Of a stretch of DNA of 64,000 nucleotides, positions 15,456 to 25,187 are shown one piece after another. The notes under the pieces were generated by a model, which ran no database searches, was not told the origin of the DNA, and worked only from the letters and a program-made list of their open reading frames with translations. The translations under genes were made by a program, and so were the position numbers. Within the stretch, counting starts at the first letter, position 1. Every line of letters begins with the position of its first letter. Origin of the DNA: Candidatus Dietzia intestinipullorum (GTDB lineage: Bacteria > Actinomycetota > Actinomycetes > Mycobacteriales > Mycobacteriaceae); assembly GCA_019119635.1 (NCBI GenBank), contig DWWP01000013.1, positions 1-64,000 of the forward strand, in the 5' to 3' direction.

Positions 15456-17930
15456 ATGGCGACTTTTCTCTACCGCATCGGACGATCAGCCTATCTGCAC
15501 AGGTGGCGGTTCATCGCCGCCTGGCTGCTGCTGATCATCGGTATGGGCACTGCCGCAGCCACGCTGTCGCAGCAAACCAGCACCACCTTCTCCATCCCCG
15601 GCCTCGAGTCCATCGAGACCCAGGAGGACATGCAGGAGCGGTTCGCCGGGTCTGAGGACCAACTGGAGGCGCCGGTCGGCACGGTCGTCATCCAGGCGCC
15701 CGAGGGCCAGACCCTCACGGATCCGGCGGTGGCCGAGGACGTCGACGCCTTCCTCGACGACGTCCGCGGGCTCGACTACCTCACGGCCACCGACGCGATC
15801 GTCAACCCGGTCCTCGCGGCCGAGGGTATGAACGCGCAGATGACCGAGGCCAAGGCCGCCCAGGGGATCCCGCCCGAGCAGATCGAGGCCGACATCGCGG
15901 CCCTGAGCCCGCTGAGCGAGAACGAGACCACCGGGACCGTCCAGGTCGAGTTCGCGGCCGAGACCACCATGGACGTCGAGGCCGCCGACCAGGAGGCCTT
16001 CGCCGACCTCGTCGCCCAGCACGAGGACGGCCTGACCATCGCGTACTCGGGCAACGCGTTCCAGATGAACGAGATCAGCGCCACCGGCGAGATCATCGGC
16101 ATCGCCGTCGCCGCCGTCATCCTCACCCTGACCTTCGGCTCCCTGATCGCCGCCGGCATGCCGCTGCTCACCGGCGTCACCGGCGTGGGCATCGGCATCG
16201 CGGGCATCTTCGCGGCCACCCGGTTCACCGACACCATCAACACCATGACGCCGACGCTGGCGTCCATGATCGGCCTCGCGGTCGGCATCGACTACGCCCT
16301 GTTCATCGTCTCGCGCTACCGCACCGAGCTGATCAAGTACATCGGTGGCAACGACCACGAACCGCGAGAACTCGCCGCCAAACTCAAGGAGATCGATTTC
16401 CGCCAGCGGGCCCACCTCGCCGGGCTCGCCGTCGGCAAGGCCGGCTCCGCGGTGGTCTTCGCCGGGCTGACCGTCCTCATCGCGCTGGCCGCGCTGTCGA
16501 TCATCAACATCCCGTTCCTCACGGCGATGGCGCTGTCCGCCGCAGCCACCGTCGCGATCGCGGTCTTTGTCGCGATCACCCTCCTCCCGGCCGTCCTCGG
16601 CGCGTTCGGCACCAAGGTGTTCGGCGCCCGCATCGGCGGCGTCAAGGCCCCTGACCCGGAGGACGAGAAGCCCACGATGGGCCTCAAGTGGGTCCGCCGC
16701 GTGCGTGCGCACCCGGTCCTCATCGGCGCGGCGAGCATCCTCCTGCTGGCCCTGCTGGCACTGCCCGCCATGAACCTGCGACTGGCCATGCCCTCGGACG
16801 GCACCATGGCCCCCGACACCCCCAACCGGATCGCCTACGACATCACCGCGGAGGAGTTCGGCCCGGGACGCAACGCCCCCATGATCGCCTTTGTCGACAC
16901 CCTCGCCGTCCCCGAGGAGGAGCGGCCCGTGGCCTGGGCCACCGCCGCGCAGGACATCCAGGCGATCGACGGCGTGAGCAACGCCCAGATCATCGAGCCC
17001 AACGAGGCCGGTGACGCGGCGCAGGTGCTCATCACGCCCGAGTACGGCGCCACCGACGAGCGCGCCGCCGACGTCCTCGAGAGCATCCGCGCAGGCGCCG
17101 GAGACTTCGAGGCGCAGACCGGCGGGACCTACTCCGTCACCGGCGTCACCCCGATCTACGAGGACATCTCCGAACGCCTCTCCGAGGTGCTGCTCCCCTA
17201 CGTGGGCATCGTCCTCGCGCTCGCGTTCGTCCTGCTCGTCCTGGTGTTCCGCTCCATCTGGGTGCCGCTCATCGCCGCGCTGGGCTTCGGCCTGTCGGTC
17301 GCGGCCACCTTCGGTCTCACCGTGGCGATCTGGCAGGAGGGCTGGGCCGGCATCATCTCCGACCCGCAGCCGGTCATCAGCTTCCTGCCGATCATCCTCA
17401 TCGGCATCGTGTTCGGCCTGGCCATGGACTACCAGGTCTTCCTGGTCACCCGGATGCGTGAGGGCTGGGTCCACGGCAAGACCGCACACAACGCGGTCTC
17501 CAACGGGTTCAAGCACGGCGCCCGCGTGGTCACCGCGGCCGCACTGATCATGATGAGCGTCTTTGCCGCCTTCATGACGATCGACGAGCAGTTCATCAAG
17601 GTGATGGGCTTCGCCCTGGCGGTCGCCGTGTTCTTTGACGCCTTCATCGTCCGTATGACCATCATCCCGGCCGTGATGTTCCTGCTCGGCGAGAACGCCT
17701 GGAAGATCCCGCGCTGGCTCGACCGCATCCTGCCCTCCGTCGACGTCGAGGGCTCCGCCCTGGAGGAGAAGGACGACGACGGCACCGGCGGCCACACCCC
17801 CGGCGAGGGCGTCTCCGACGACGACTCCGCTGAGGGCGTCGAGGCCGATGGTGCGGCCGCGGGCAGCCGTCACGACGCCGGCACGGTCGCCGACCAGTCC
17901 CCCGACGCTGGAAAGCACGAGAAGCGATGA
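15456..17930 (+). CDS. MmpL-family RND transporter
   Basis: The 824-residue inner-membrane exporter has two repeated halves. The first helix (WRFIAAWLLLIIGMGTAAATL) is followed by a periplasmic loop to about residue 200, then five helices with the family motif GLAVGIDYALFIVSRYR. The second half repeats this with GIVFGLAMDYQVFLVTRMREG. The Asp-Tyr pairs in helices 4 and 10 are the proton-relay residues. The C-terminal 70 residues are acidic and soluble. Homologues export lipids, siderophores or drugs. The operator upstream and TetR gene six bases downstream suggest substrate-induced expression. Substrate unknown. Confidence 0.92.
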   Translation: MATFLYRIGRSAYLHRWRFIAAWLLLIIGMGTAAATLSQQTSTTFSIPGLESIETQEDMQERFAGSEDQLEAPVGTVVIQAPEGQTLTDPAVAEDVDAFLDDVRGLDYLTATDAIVNPVLAAEGMNAQMTEAKAAQGIPPEQIEADIAALSPLSENETTGTVQVEFAAETTMDVEAADQEAFADLVAQHEDGLTIAYSGNAFQMNEISATGEIIGIAVAAVILTLTFGSLIAAGMPLLTGVTGVGIGIAGIFAATRFTDTINTMTPTLASMIGLAVGIDYALFIVSRYRTELIKYIGGNDHEPRELAAKLKEIDFRQRAHLAGLAVGKAGSAVVFAGLTVLIALAALSIINIPFLTAMALSAAATVAIAVFVAITLLPAVLGAFGTKVFGARIGGVKAPDPEDEKPTMGLKWVRRVRAHPVLIGAASILLLALLALPAMNLRLAMPSDGTMAPDTPNRIAYDITAEEFGPGRNAPMIAFVDTLAVPEEERPVAWATAAQDIQAIDGVSNAQIIEPNEAGDAAQVLITPEYGATDERAADVLESIRAGAGDFEAQTGGTYSVTGVTPIYEDISERLSEVLLPYVGIVLALAFVLLVLVFRSIWVPLIAALGFGLSVAATFGLTVAIWQEGWAGIISDPQPVISFLPIILIGIVFGLAMDYQVFLVTRMREGWVHGKTAHNAVSNGFKHGARVVTAAALIMMSVFAAFMTIDEQFIKVMGFALAVAVFFDAFIVRMTIIPAVMFLLGENAWKIPRWLDRILPSVDVEGSALEEKDDDGTGGHTPGEGVSDDDSAEGVEADGAAAGSRHDAGTVADQSPDAGKHEKR

Positions 17931-17936
17931 TCGACG

Positions 17937-18557
17937 ATGCCGACGGAGGTGCCGGGAGCTGGCCCCGTGGCTAGCCTCCGCGAACTCAAGAAGGCTGACA
18001 CCCGGACCCGCCTCTCGGTGGCGGCGGTGGAACTCCTCGCCTCCCAGGGCGCGGAGGGGGCCACGGTCTCGGCGATCGCCGAGCGGGCCGGGGTCTCCAC
18101 GCGGACGTTCCACAACTACTTCGCCCGCCGCGAGGATGCGTTCCTGCACTTCATCCGCGAGCACATCTCGCAGTGGGCGCAGCAGGTGGACGACGCCCCC
18201 GCGGACGCGCCCGCGCTGCAGGTACTGCACGACATCCTCCGGGAGGCCTACAACCGGCCGGAGGACGACATCATCGCGCCCGGGAACCTCGTCCTCCTCG
18301 GCGAGCGGGTCGGGTTCCTCCTGGGGCCCGAGGGGCGACCCGACGTCGAGGAGATGCTGAGCCCCCTGTACGACGCGGTCCGCCGACGGGTGGCCGCGGG
18401 GGCGGGCTTCCGGGCCCGCCTGCTGGTGGAGCTGAGTCTGGCCGCCGCCGGCGCTGCACTGCGGCAGTACGCGTTCACGTGCTGCGGTGACGGCCCCTCG
18501 CTGGCGGATCGGCTCGACGAGGCCTTCGGGGTGCTCGAGCGCGGCGTCGGCGCGTAG
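17937..18557 (+). CDS. TetR-family regulator cotranscribed with mmpL
   Basis: The 206-residue repressor has a helix-turn-helix at about residues 20-65 (RTRLSVAAVELLASQG, VSAIAERAGVSTRTFHNYFARREDAF), then an all-helical ligand domain with a Cys-Cys near residue 180. It starts six bases after the mmpL stop with GAGAAG as a weak ribosome site in the end of mmpL. As second gene in the transcript it probably represses its own operon through the CGTGCAA repeats at 15375-15411. The ligand is likely the exported compound. Confidence 0.88.
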   Translation: MPTEVPGAGPVASLRELKKADTRTRLSVAAVELLASQGAEGATVSAIAERAGVSTRTFHNYFARREDAFLHFIREHISQWAQQVDDAPADAPALQVLHDILREAYNRPEDDIIAPGNLVLLGERVGFLLGPEGRPDVEEMLSPLYDAVRRRVAAGAGFRARLLVELSLAAAGAALRQYAFTCCGDGPSLADRLDEAFGVLERGVGA

Positions 18558-18609
18558 GCCACACCTCTCGCCCGGAGTCCGGGCCGGAGCACCCGGGCCG
18601 CGCGCCCGG

Positions 18610-21600
18610 CTAACCGCGTGCCGGCCACCACGAACGCCGCCCCAGCAGGACGAGAGCGCTGGGCACCAGCACCGCCCGCACCAGCAGGATGTCGAGCAAC
18701 AACCCGATCCCGACCACAAAGCCGAGCTGCGCGAGCAGGTAGAGGCCGCCGGCCATGAGGGCGAACATCGTCATGGCGAACACGACGCCCGCAGTGGTGA
18801 TGAGCCCGCCCGTCGAGCCGAGACCCCGGATGACGCCCAGGCGCAGGCCCCCGTCTGCCGACTCCTGGCCGCCGACGGTCCGGGCCGCCTCCTCCCGTAT
18901 GCGGCTGATCGCCAGGACGCTGTAATCGGCGCCCACACCGACCAGCAGCACGAACGACAACGGCATCACGGACCAGTGCAGCGGGGTGTCCAACGCGTAC
19001 TTCCAGACCAGCACCCCGATCCCGATCGTCGCAATGTAGGAGACCAGCGACGTAGCGGCGATCAGCAGCGGCGCCACCACGCTGCGCAGGAGAAGTCCCA
19101 GGATCAGGGTGATGGCCACCATGCAGATCACCACCACCAGCAGGAAATCCGCGGTGATCTCGTCGTCGAGGTCGTTGTAGACGGCCGCGAACCCGGTCAC
19201 CGTGATCTCCGGCGAGTCCAGCGGGGTCCCTGCCGCCGCGGCCTCGGCGCGATCGCGGTAGGTGTCGGTGGCGGCGATCGCTTCCAGCGAGAGCGCATCG
19301 GAGTCAGAGGTCACCATCATGCGCGCGGTGCGCCCGTCCGGGGACAGGAAGAAGTCCGCCGCCGCCACGAACCGTGGCTCCTCGAACGCGAAGTCCGGCA
19401 GGTAGAAACCTGCCCCGGGGCCGTCACTGGCGGCGCCGCGCATGCCCTCCAGGTGCCCGCCGGCCTCGCCGAGACCGGCCGTGAGCTCGTCGATCAACGG
19501 CGGGACCTGAGCGACGCCGTCCCGCAGTTCGGCCGCACCGTCCATCAGCTGTCCGGTGCCCTCGGCCAGCTCGCTCGTCCCCTCGTGGAGCCGGGCGCCG
19601 CCGTCGGCCAACGCCGTCAGGCCCTCACGCAGCTCCGTCACGCCTTCGTCCAGGCGGGCGAGCTCCGAGCGCGCCGCGGTCGTCCCGCCCTGCGCCTCGA
19701 GACCGTCCAGCGACGACTCGATCGACCCCACCAGATCGGTCATGTCCGCCGCCAGGCCGGAGATCTGATCCGCGGAGCCCATCGGATCGCGCCCGGCCTC
19801 GATCGCGGTGGTCAGTGCCGCCGAGGCGCCACCACCCGCGGCGCCGTCGAGCTGTGAGAACGACTCGGCCGCGGCCAGGCACGCGGGATCGCCCGCGCAC
19901 CGTCCCGGATCGAGCATCGGCCCGAACACCGCGTCCAACTGCCGCGCGCCCTCGCCCGCGGCCTGAGCGTTGGCCCGCAGCAGATCCGCCGCCCGGTCGG
20001 CGACCCGGATCGACTCGCGCGCCCCGTCCAGCGCGTCCCCGAGCGTCGCGGTGTCCCCGGTCGCGGAGTCGACCGCACGCTGCGCCGCATCGACGGCGTC
20101 CAGCATCCCGCGGGCCATCCCGGTGACCTGGTGGGTGCCCTGCGCCAGTTCCGGGACCCGCGACCGCACCTCCTGCAGGCCGGCGTCGAGTTCGCGCGCC
20201 CCCTCCTCGAGCCGGGAGGCACCCTCGTCGGCGGCGCCGGCGCCGTCAGCCAGTTCCCGGGTGCCCTCGGTGAGCCGGTCCAGGTCGTCCGCGGCCCCGT
20301 TGACCTGCTCCAGGCCGTCATTGAGCCCGTCGGCCACCACTCCCGCCTGGAAGCCCGACGCCGCTTCGGACAACGGGTCCCCGTCCGGTCGGGTGATCGA
20401 CCGGACCGAGGTCACGTGACCGACGTCCGCGAGGGACTGCGCGATGCGCTCCAGCGCCGCGAGATCCCCGGAGTTGCGCAGGTCGTGGTCGGCCCGGACG
20501 ATCAGGAACTCCGAGAGCAGCTCATTCTTGGGAAAGTGCTCGTCGGCCAGTGCGTAGCCGCGGTTGGACTCGGAGTCCGCGGGCTGGGAACTGAACTCGT
20601 CGAAGTTGGTCTCCCCGGCCGCGGCGAGCGCCGCGAACGGCAGCAGGACCGCGACCGCGAGTGCGAGCGCCATCCCCGGGCGACGCACCACGCGGGCGGC
20701 CCGCCTGCGCCACTGGCGCTCCGACCGGGACCGTCCGGCCGCTGCCCGGCGTGCGGGCCCGGCGCCGACGCGCACGTCGACCCTGGCATCGGCGCGGCCC
20801 GAGCGACCGAACACGGTCAGCAGGGCCGGCCCCAACGTCAACGCGACCGCCAGCGCGACCAGGATCCCCACGGCGATCGGCGGCCCGGCGGTCCGGAAGA
20901 TCCCCACCTCGGTGAAGGCCATCGACATGCACGCCGCCGCGACCGTCAGTCCCGAGGCGAGGATCACGGTCGCGATCCCACCGACCGAATCCGCGGCGGC
21001 CCCACTCACCGTCATCCCGCGACGTCTGGCCTCCTGGAACCTGCCGATCACGAAGACCGCGTAGTCCGTCCCCGCGCCGATCACCAGCGCCGTCATCAAC
21101 GCGGCGGTGAACATCGACATCTCCAGCACCCCGGCCGCCCCGAGGACACCGACCACCGGGCGTGCCACGCCGAGACTCATACCCAGGATGCTCAGCGCGA
21201 TCATCACCACCGCGATCCGCCGGTACGCCACCATCAGCGTCACCGCGATCAGGATGATGCTGACCCCCGTGATCACGAGCATCGCCTGTTCGACCGCCTG
21301 CAGCTGATCGGAGGTCGTCGCCACGGGGCCGCTGAACGCGACGTCCAACCCCGACGGGGCGGACAGCTCTTCGTGCGCCAGGTGTCGGACCGCCTGGGTG
21401 GCCTGGGTCGCCTCCGTGGTGCCGTTGTCCCCGTTGAGCACCGTCAGCAGCGTGAGCGCCGCGCCGTCGTCGCTGGTGGTGAGCTCCTGCCCCTCGGGCG
21501 TGGTCTGGGTGTCGACGAGGTAGGCCACGTGCTCCGGCATCTGCGACAGGCGCGTCGTCAGCTCGTCGTAGTACCGGCGGTCCGCCTGGTCGAGGCCGGA

Positions 21601-21858
21601 CTCGTCGGCGAGGACGAAGTACCCGACCGCCGAGGAGTCCGGGTTGCCGAAATCGGCCGCCATGTCCTTCAGCGCCGCGCTGGCCTCGTTGCTCTCCGGG
21701 ATGAAGGCCGCCGAGTTCTCAGCGATCACCTGCTCGAGCTGGGGAAGCGCGACGTTCAGCGCACCGAGCGCCACGATCCACACCGACACCACGAGCCACG
21801 CGAACCGCGACATGAGCGCGCCAAGGCGCCCGAACGCCGCTGACAGCCGATCGTCCAC
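18610..21858 (-). CDS. MmpL/RND-type transporter with a long helical periplasmic insert
   Basis: The large exporter has about 1,082 residues. The first helix (FAWLVVSVWIVALGALNVAL) and helices 2-6 include GAGTDYAVFVIGRFQEARR; the second half contains GVGADYSVLAISRIREEA. Between the halves, at about residues 515-830, is a long Ala/Glu/Asp-rich helical segment with repeated L-x-E-G-x-x-E-L-A-x-G heptads (LTEGTRELADGAGAADEGAS), as in YhgE/Pip-like phage-infection proteins and large MmpLs. The GTG at 21858 has GGGG five bases upstream; an adjacent GTG at 21861 is possible. The open frame extends into the divergent TetR gene and is not used there. The divergent regulator and operator imply ligand-controlled export, likely of lipids or drugs. 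Confidence 0.9.
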   Translation of the reverse strand: MDDRLSAAFGRLGALMSRFAWLVVSVWIVALGALNVALPQLEQVIAENSAAFIPESNEASAALKDMAADFGNPDSSAVGYFVLADESGLDQADRRYYDELTTRLSQMPEHVAYLVDTQTTPEGQELTTSDDGAALTLLTVLNGDNGTTEATQATQAVRHLAHEELSAPSGLDVAFSGPVATTSDQLQAVEQAMLVITGVSIILIAVTLMVAYRRIAVVMIALSILGMSLGVARPVVGVLGAAGVLEMSMFTAALMTALVIGAGTDYAVFVIGRFQEARRRGMTVSGAAADSVGGIATVILASGLTVAAACMSMAFTEVGIFRTAGPPIAVGILVALAVALTLGPALLTVFGRSGRADARVDVRVGAGPARRAAAGRSRSERQWRRRAARVVRRPGMALALAVAVLLPFAALAAAGETNFDEFSSQPADSESNRGYALADEHFPKNELLSEFLIVRADHDLRNSGDLAALERIAQSLADVGHVTSVRSITRPDGDPLSEAASGFQAGVVADGLNDGLEQVNGAADDLDRLTEGTRELADGAGAADEGASRLEEGARELDAGLQEVRSRVPELAQGTHQVTGMARGMLDAVDAAQRAVDSATGDTATLGDALDGARESIRVADRAADLLRANAQAAGEGARQLDAVFGPMLDPGRCAGDPACLAAAESFSQLDGAAGGGASAALTTAIEAGRDPMGSADQISGLAADMTDLVGSIESSLDGLEAQGGTTAARSELARLDEGVTELREGLTALADGGARLHEGTSELAEGTGQLMDGAAELRDGVAQVPPLIDELTAGLGEAGGHLEGMRGAASDGPGAGFYLPDFAFEEPRFVAAADFFLSPDGRTARMMVTSDSDALSLEAIAATDTYRDRAEAAAAGTPLDSPEITVTGFAAVYNDLDDEITADFLLVVVICMVAITLILGLLLRSVVAPLLIAATSLVSYIATIGIGVLVWKYALDTPLHWSVMPLSFVLLVGVGADYSVLAISRIREEAARTVGGQESADGGLRLGVIRGLGSTGGLITTAGVVFAMTMFALMAGGLYLLAQLGFVVGIGLLLDILLVRAVLVPSALVLLGRRSWWPARG

Positions 21859-21914
21859 CACGTCCCCTTTTTCCGGTTGGGGGACAACGTGCCAGCAGAA
21901 ACCCCTTTTTGCAA

Positions 21915-21936
21915 ATGCGTTCATTTTTGAACGCAT
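21915..21936. promoter_or_regulatory. perfect 22-bp TetR-type operator
   Basis: ATGCGTTCA-TTTT-TGAACGCAT is a perfect inverted repeat with 9-bp arms in the 90-bp divergent region between the large mmpL and the TetR gene. It overlaps the position expected for the tetR promoter, as needed for autorepression. Confidence 0.8.
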
Positions 21937-21937
21937 A

Positions 21938-21943
21938 TACAAT
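21938..21943 (+). promoter_or_regulatory. -10 box for leaderless tetR transcript
   Basis: TACAAT lies exactly six bases before the A of the start ATG at 21950, fitting a leaderless actinobacterial promoter. No Shine-Dalgarno sequence is visible. Confidence 0.5.
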
Positions 21944-21949
21944 CGAAGC

Positions 21950-22627
21950 ATGGACTGCCCGATCGCCAGCCGCGCCGACCGCCGACGCTCCGCAAAACGG
22001 AACCGCGTCCTCGACGAGGCCGAGGCGATGTTCACCGCCGACTCGTACGCGGCCGTGCGCATCGAGGAGGTCGCCGACGCCGCCGACATCTCGGTCGGCA
22101 CCGTCTACAACTACTTCGGGGGAAAAGAAGGCCTCTACCTCGCCGTCAGCGAACGCGTCCTCGACAGGGTCGAGGAGCTGCTCGCGCCCGCCTACGACCC
22201 GGACCTCGCCCCCGAGCGCGCCATCACACTGCTGGGCGAGTGCTACCTCGAGGCGCTGATCCGTAACCCCATCGCCTGTCGCAGCCTGGTCTCCGACACC
22301 CAGACCCCGGGCGGCGACATCGCCGACGGGGCCCGCGACCGCATCGTCCGGCTCTACGACTCGGCCGCAGTACTGATCGATCGGGGGATCTCCGAGGGCG
22401 TGGTCACGCCCATGAACAGCGCCCTGGCGGCGCGCTTCATCATCGGCGCCTGGAACGGCGTGTTCGCCTCGACCTTCGCGACCCTGGGCCCGCGGGCGAG
22501 CACCGACACCGTGTCCCGCACGCTCGAGCTCGGAACCGAGATCCTGCGGCACGGCATGACCCGTTCCGCCCCGGACGGCGTCCCCGGGCCCGACGCACAC
22601 CACCCGGAGGGCGACGGGACGAACTGA
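21950..22627 (+). CDS. TetR-family regulator divergent from the large mmpL
   Basis: The 225-residue protein has a helix-turn-helix at about residues 12-60 (RNRVLDEAEAMFTADSY, IEEVADAADISVGTVYNYFGGKEGLY) and a helical ligand-binding domain. The start at 21950 directly follows a TACAAT box, and the longer open frame upstream runs through the divergent mmpL and the operator. It should bind the perfect palindrome at 21915-21936 and repress both itself and the exporter. The C-terminal 25 residues are hydrophilic and probably disordered. The inducer is unknown. Confidence 0.88.
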   Translation: MDCPIASRADRRRSAKRNRVLDEAEAMFTADSYAAVRIEEVADAADISVGTVYNYFGGKEGLYLAVSERVLDRVEELLAPAYDPDLAPERAITLLGECYLEALIRNPIACRSLVSDTQTPGGDIADGARDRIVRLYDSAAVLIDRGISEGVVTPMNSALAARFIIGAWNGVFASTFATLGPRASTDTVSRTLELGTEILRHGMTRSAPDGVPGPDAHHPEGDGTN

Positions 22628-22808
22628 CCGCTCACCGGGCCGGGCTCCGGGCGGGGCACCTCGTCGTCGTCACTCCCCCGGCATAATCGGTGATGAGCTA
22701 CTGGAACTCACGCGGCAGATCCGTCGCATCGGCCGTCGCACGCTCAACGTGGGCCCCGCCCGGTACCTCCCGGCCGACCGGCTGAGCTGCGACGGTCCGG
22801 TCACCGCC

Positions 22809-23144
22809 TCACTCGTCGAGGAAGTCTCTGATCCAGCGGCGGATGTCCGCGAGCGTCTCGGGATCCACCTGCCCCGCATGGCCGACCAGCCGTTCACGGG
22901 AGATCGTGCGCACCTGCTCCGTCATGGCCCACGTCCGGCGATCCGGAACCTCGCCGCGGAGCGGGATGTGATTCGACCATCCGCGATCCACCGAGGTCAC
23001 CGGGATCACCGTCGCCAACGTGTCGGCGATCGACAGGTGGCCGTGCGACGAGACCACCACAGCCGGGCGTCGGCTACTCTGCTCACGACCGACGACCGGG
23101 TCGAGCACCACCCACACGATCTCGCCGGGTGTCGGCTCAGCCAT
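22809..23144 (-). CDS. mazF: PemK/MazF-like toxin
   Basis: The 111-residue protein is a MazF/PemK-family endoribonuclease, cutting mRNA at short sequences when its antitoxin is lost. Family features are the start PTPGEIVWVVLDPVVGREQSSRRPAVVVS (the conserved G-E-x-W-x-V-x-L-D and R-P-A-V-V-V strands), VIPVTSV and WAMTEQVRTISRERL. The ATG overlaps the end of the antitoxin frame by eight bases. The conserved Arg and Thr/Ser around R-R-P and VTS look intact, so activity is plausible. Confidence 0.88.
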   Translation of the reverse strand: MAEPTPGEIVWVVLDPVVGREQSSRRPAVVVSSHGHLSIADTLATVIPVTSVDRGWSNHIPLRGEVPDRRTWAMTEQVRTISRERLVGHAGQVDPETLADIRRWIRDFLDE

Positions 23145-23364
23145 CCTGCGCCGGCTCCCACCACTCGGTCTCCTCGTGGTAGCTCTCCATCAGGTGCGAG
23201 GGAGTCGCGTCGATCTCCTTTCGGAGAGTCGCGAAACGACGCCGTCTGTCGGCGAGCGACGCCAGAAAATCCAGGTGCTCCCCCAGCGTGCGGTTCTCGT
23301 CCGCAGCCTGCTGCTTGAGCCGATCGCGTAGGTCTCGACTGACCTTGATCGTGGTGGAGGACAT
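23137..23364 (-). CDS. mazE: MazE-like antitoxin
   Basis: The 75-residue protein begins MSSTTIKVSRDLRDRLKQQAA, a ribbon-helix-helix DNA-binding N-terminus, followed by an acidic, Trp-containing tail (HEETEWWEPAQDG) of the kind that wraps around MazF toxins. It precedes and overlaps the toxin gene, so antitoxin is made first. The DNA-binding part should repress the operon together with the toxin. The start has a TATACT box six bases before it. Confidence 0.85.
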   Translation of the reverse strand: MSSTTIKVSRDLRDRLKQQAADENRTLGEHLDFLASLADRRRRFATLRKEIDATPSHLMESYHEETEWWEPAQDG

Positions 23365-23370
23365 ACTCGA

Positions 23371-23376
23371 AGTATA
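23371..23376 (-). promoter_or_regulatory. -10 box of leaderless mazEF transcript with flanking GTAT repeats
   Basis: On the minus strand TATACT is followed by six bases (TCGAGT) and then the ATG, a good leaderless promoter. GTAT occurs three times around it (GGTATGCCC, GGTATAC, AGTATG), a candidate binding array for the ribbon-helix-helix antitoxin. Confidence 0.6.
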
Positions 23377-23530
23377 CCTGTGGGCATACCGAGGGGATGA
23401 GCGCCATGGCCACGTCGCCGCGGGGGTCCGAAATCACCGGGAGCCGCCGCCCGGTACGCGATACCGAGCGGCGGCTCCTGTCGGGTGCGGGGGCGTCACC
23501 TCGTCGTCGTCGTAAACCGACCGGCCACCC

Positions 23531-23590
23531 CCGCGGGCGTGTAGGCCGCCCCCGCGGGCGTGTAGGCCGCCCCCCGCGGCCGTGTAGCGG
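23531..23590. repeat. three tandem 21-22 bp GC-rich repeats
   Basis: Units beginning CCGCGGGCGTGTAGGCCGCC recur at 23531 and 23552, and a diverged third copy starts at 23574. They lie in the 250-bp gap between mazEF and the end of asd, ending 28 bases past its stop. The rest of that gap shows no gene. Confidence 0.7.
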
Positions 23591-23618
23591 TCAGGCACCC
23601 GACGGCCTCCGCGACGCC

Positions 23619-24761
<1,143 letters not shown>

Positions 24762-24835
24762 CTAACAGCGGCCCGCGTCACAGGGGGCGGGGGCGGCGGC
24801 GACACTCCGCGCCCGCGCGTTCTCTCGCCCCTCGC

Positions 24836-24890
24836 CCCTCTTGCGCCTCTCGTCCCTCGCGCCTCTTGCGCCTCTCGCCCCTCGCGCCCC
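24836..24890. repeat. CT-rich tandem repeat before asd
   Basis: A unit of about 26 bases containing CCTCTTGCGCCTCTCG is repeated about twice, within a low-complexity CT-rich tract. It lies in the 534-bp gap (24654-25187) between asd and the nuclease gene. Confidence 0.55.
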
Positions 24891-24901
24891 TTCCCCTTGT
24901 C

Positions 24902-24967
24902 GTTGAGTCGTTCCGTGCAGCGTTTCCCCAGGGGCGGTCCGCGAAGGGCCTGCCGGAGCGACTCAAC
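24902..24967 (+). repeat. 66-bp inverted-repeat-bounded element, copy A
   Basis: The element starts GTTGAGTCG and ends with its complement CGACTCAAC. It matches the reverse complement of copy B (26303-26368) at 58 of 66 positions by my count, with identical 9-bp ends. Size and terminal repeats resemble a miniature inverted-repeat element or a large REP-type palindrome. Confidence 0.8.
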
Positions 24968-25076
24968 GCCGCAGCTGTCGGCGCAACCCGCGTGCCGGAG
25001 CGACTCAACGCCGCAGCTGTCGGCGCAACCCGCGTGCCGGAGCGACTCAACACCGCAGCTGTCGGCGCAACCCGCC
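24951..25076 (+). repeat. three 42-bp tandem repeats extending copy A
   Basis: Units beginning TGCCGGAGCGACTCAACGCC start at 24951, 24993 and 25035, each 42 bp and almost identical. The first overlaps the right end of element A, so the array seems to have grown from that end; each unit carries the CGACTCAAC terminus. Confidence 0.85.
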
Positions 25077-25187
25077 ACCCGCCGCCCGCCACGCACTGTC
25101 CACAGGCCCCGTCGGCCTCCACAGGCACACCCCGACACCGCGCTTCGCCGGGAGTGGCGGGCAGGCGGGTGGGACATCGTCGTCGTC

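Noticed and set aside
15486-18719. 1077-codon open frame on the minus strand opposite the first mmpL
   Set aside because: His/Asp/Gly-rich composition typical of the complement of a high-GC gene; no domain motifs, and the plus strand encodes a clear MmpL and TetR.
20131-21843. 570-codon open frame opposite the large mmpL
   Set aside because: Arg/His-rich shadow of the transporter gene with no recognisable motifs.
22640-22800. Possible short gene starting near 22693 after a CATAAT box
   Set aside because: The frame closes after 30 codons with no ribosome site and no similarity that I can see.
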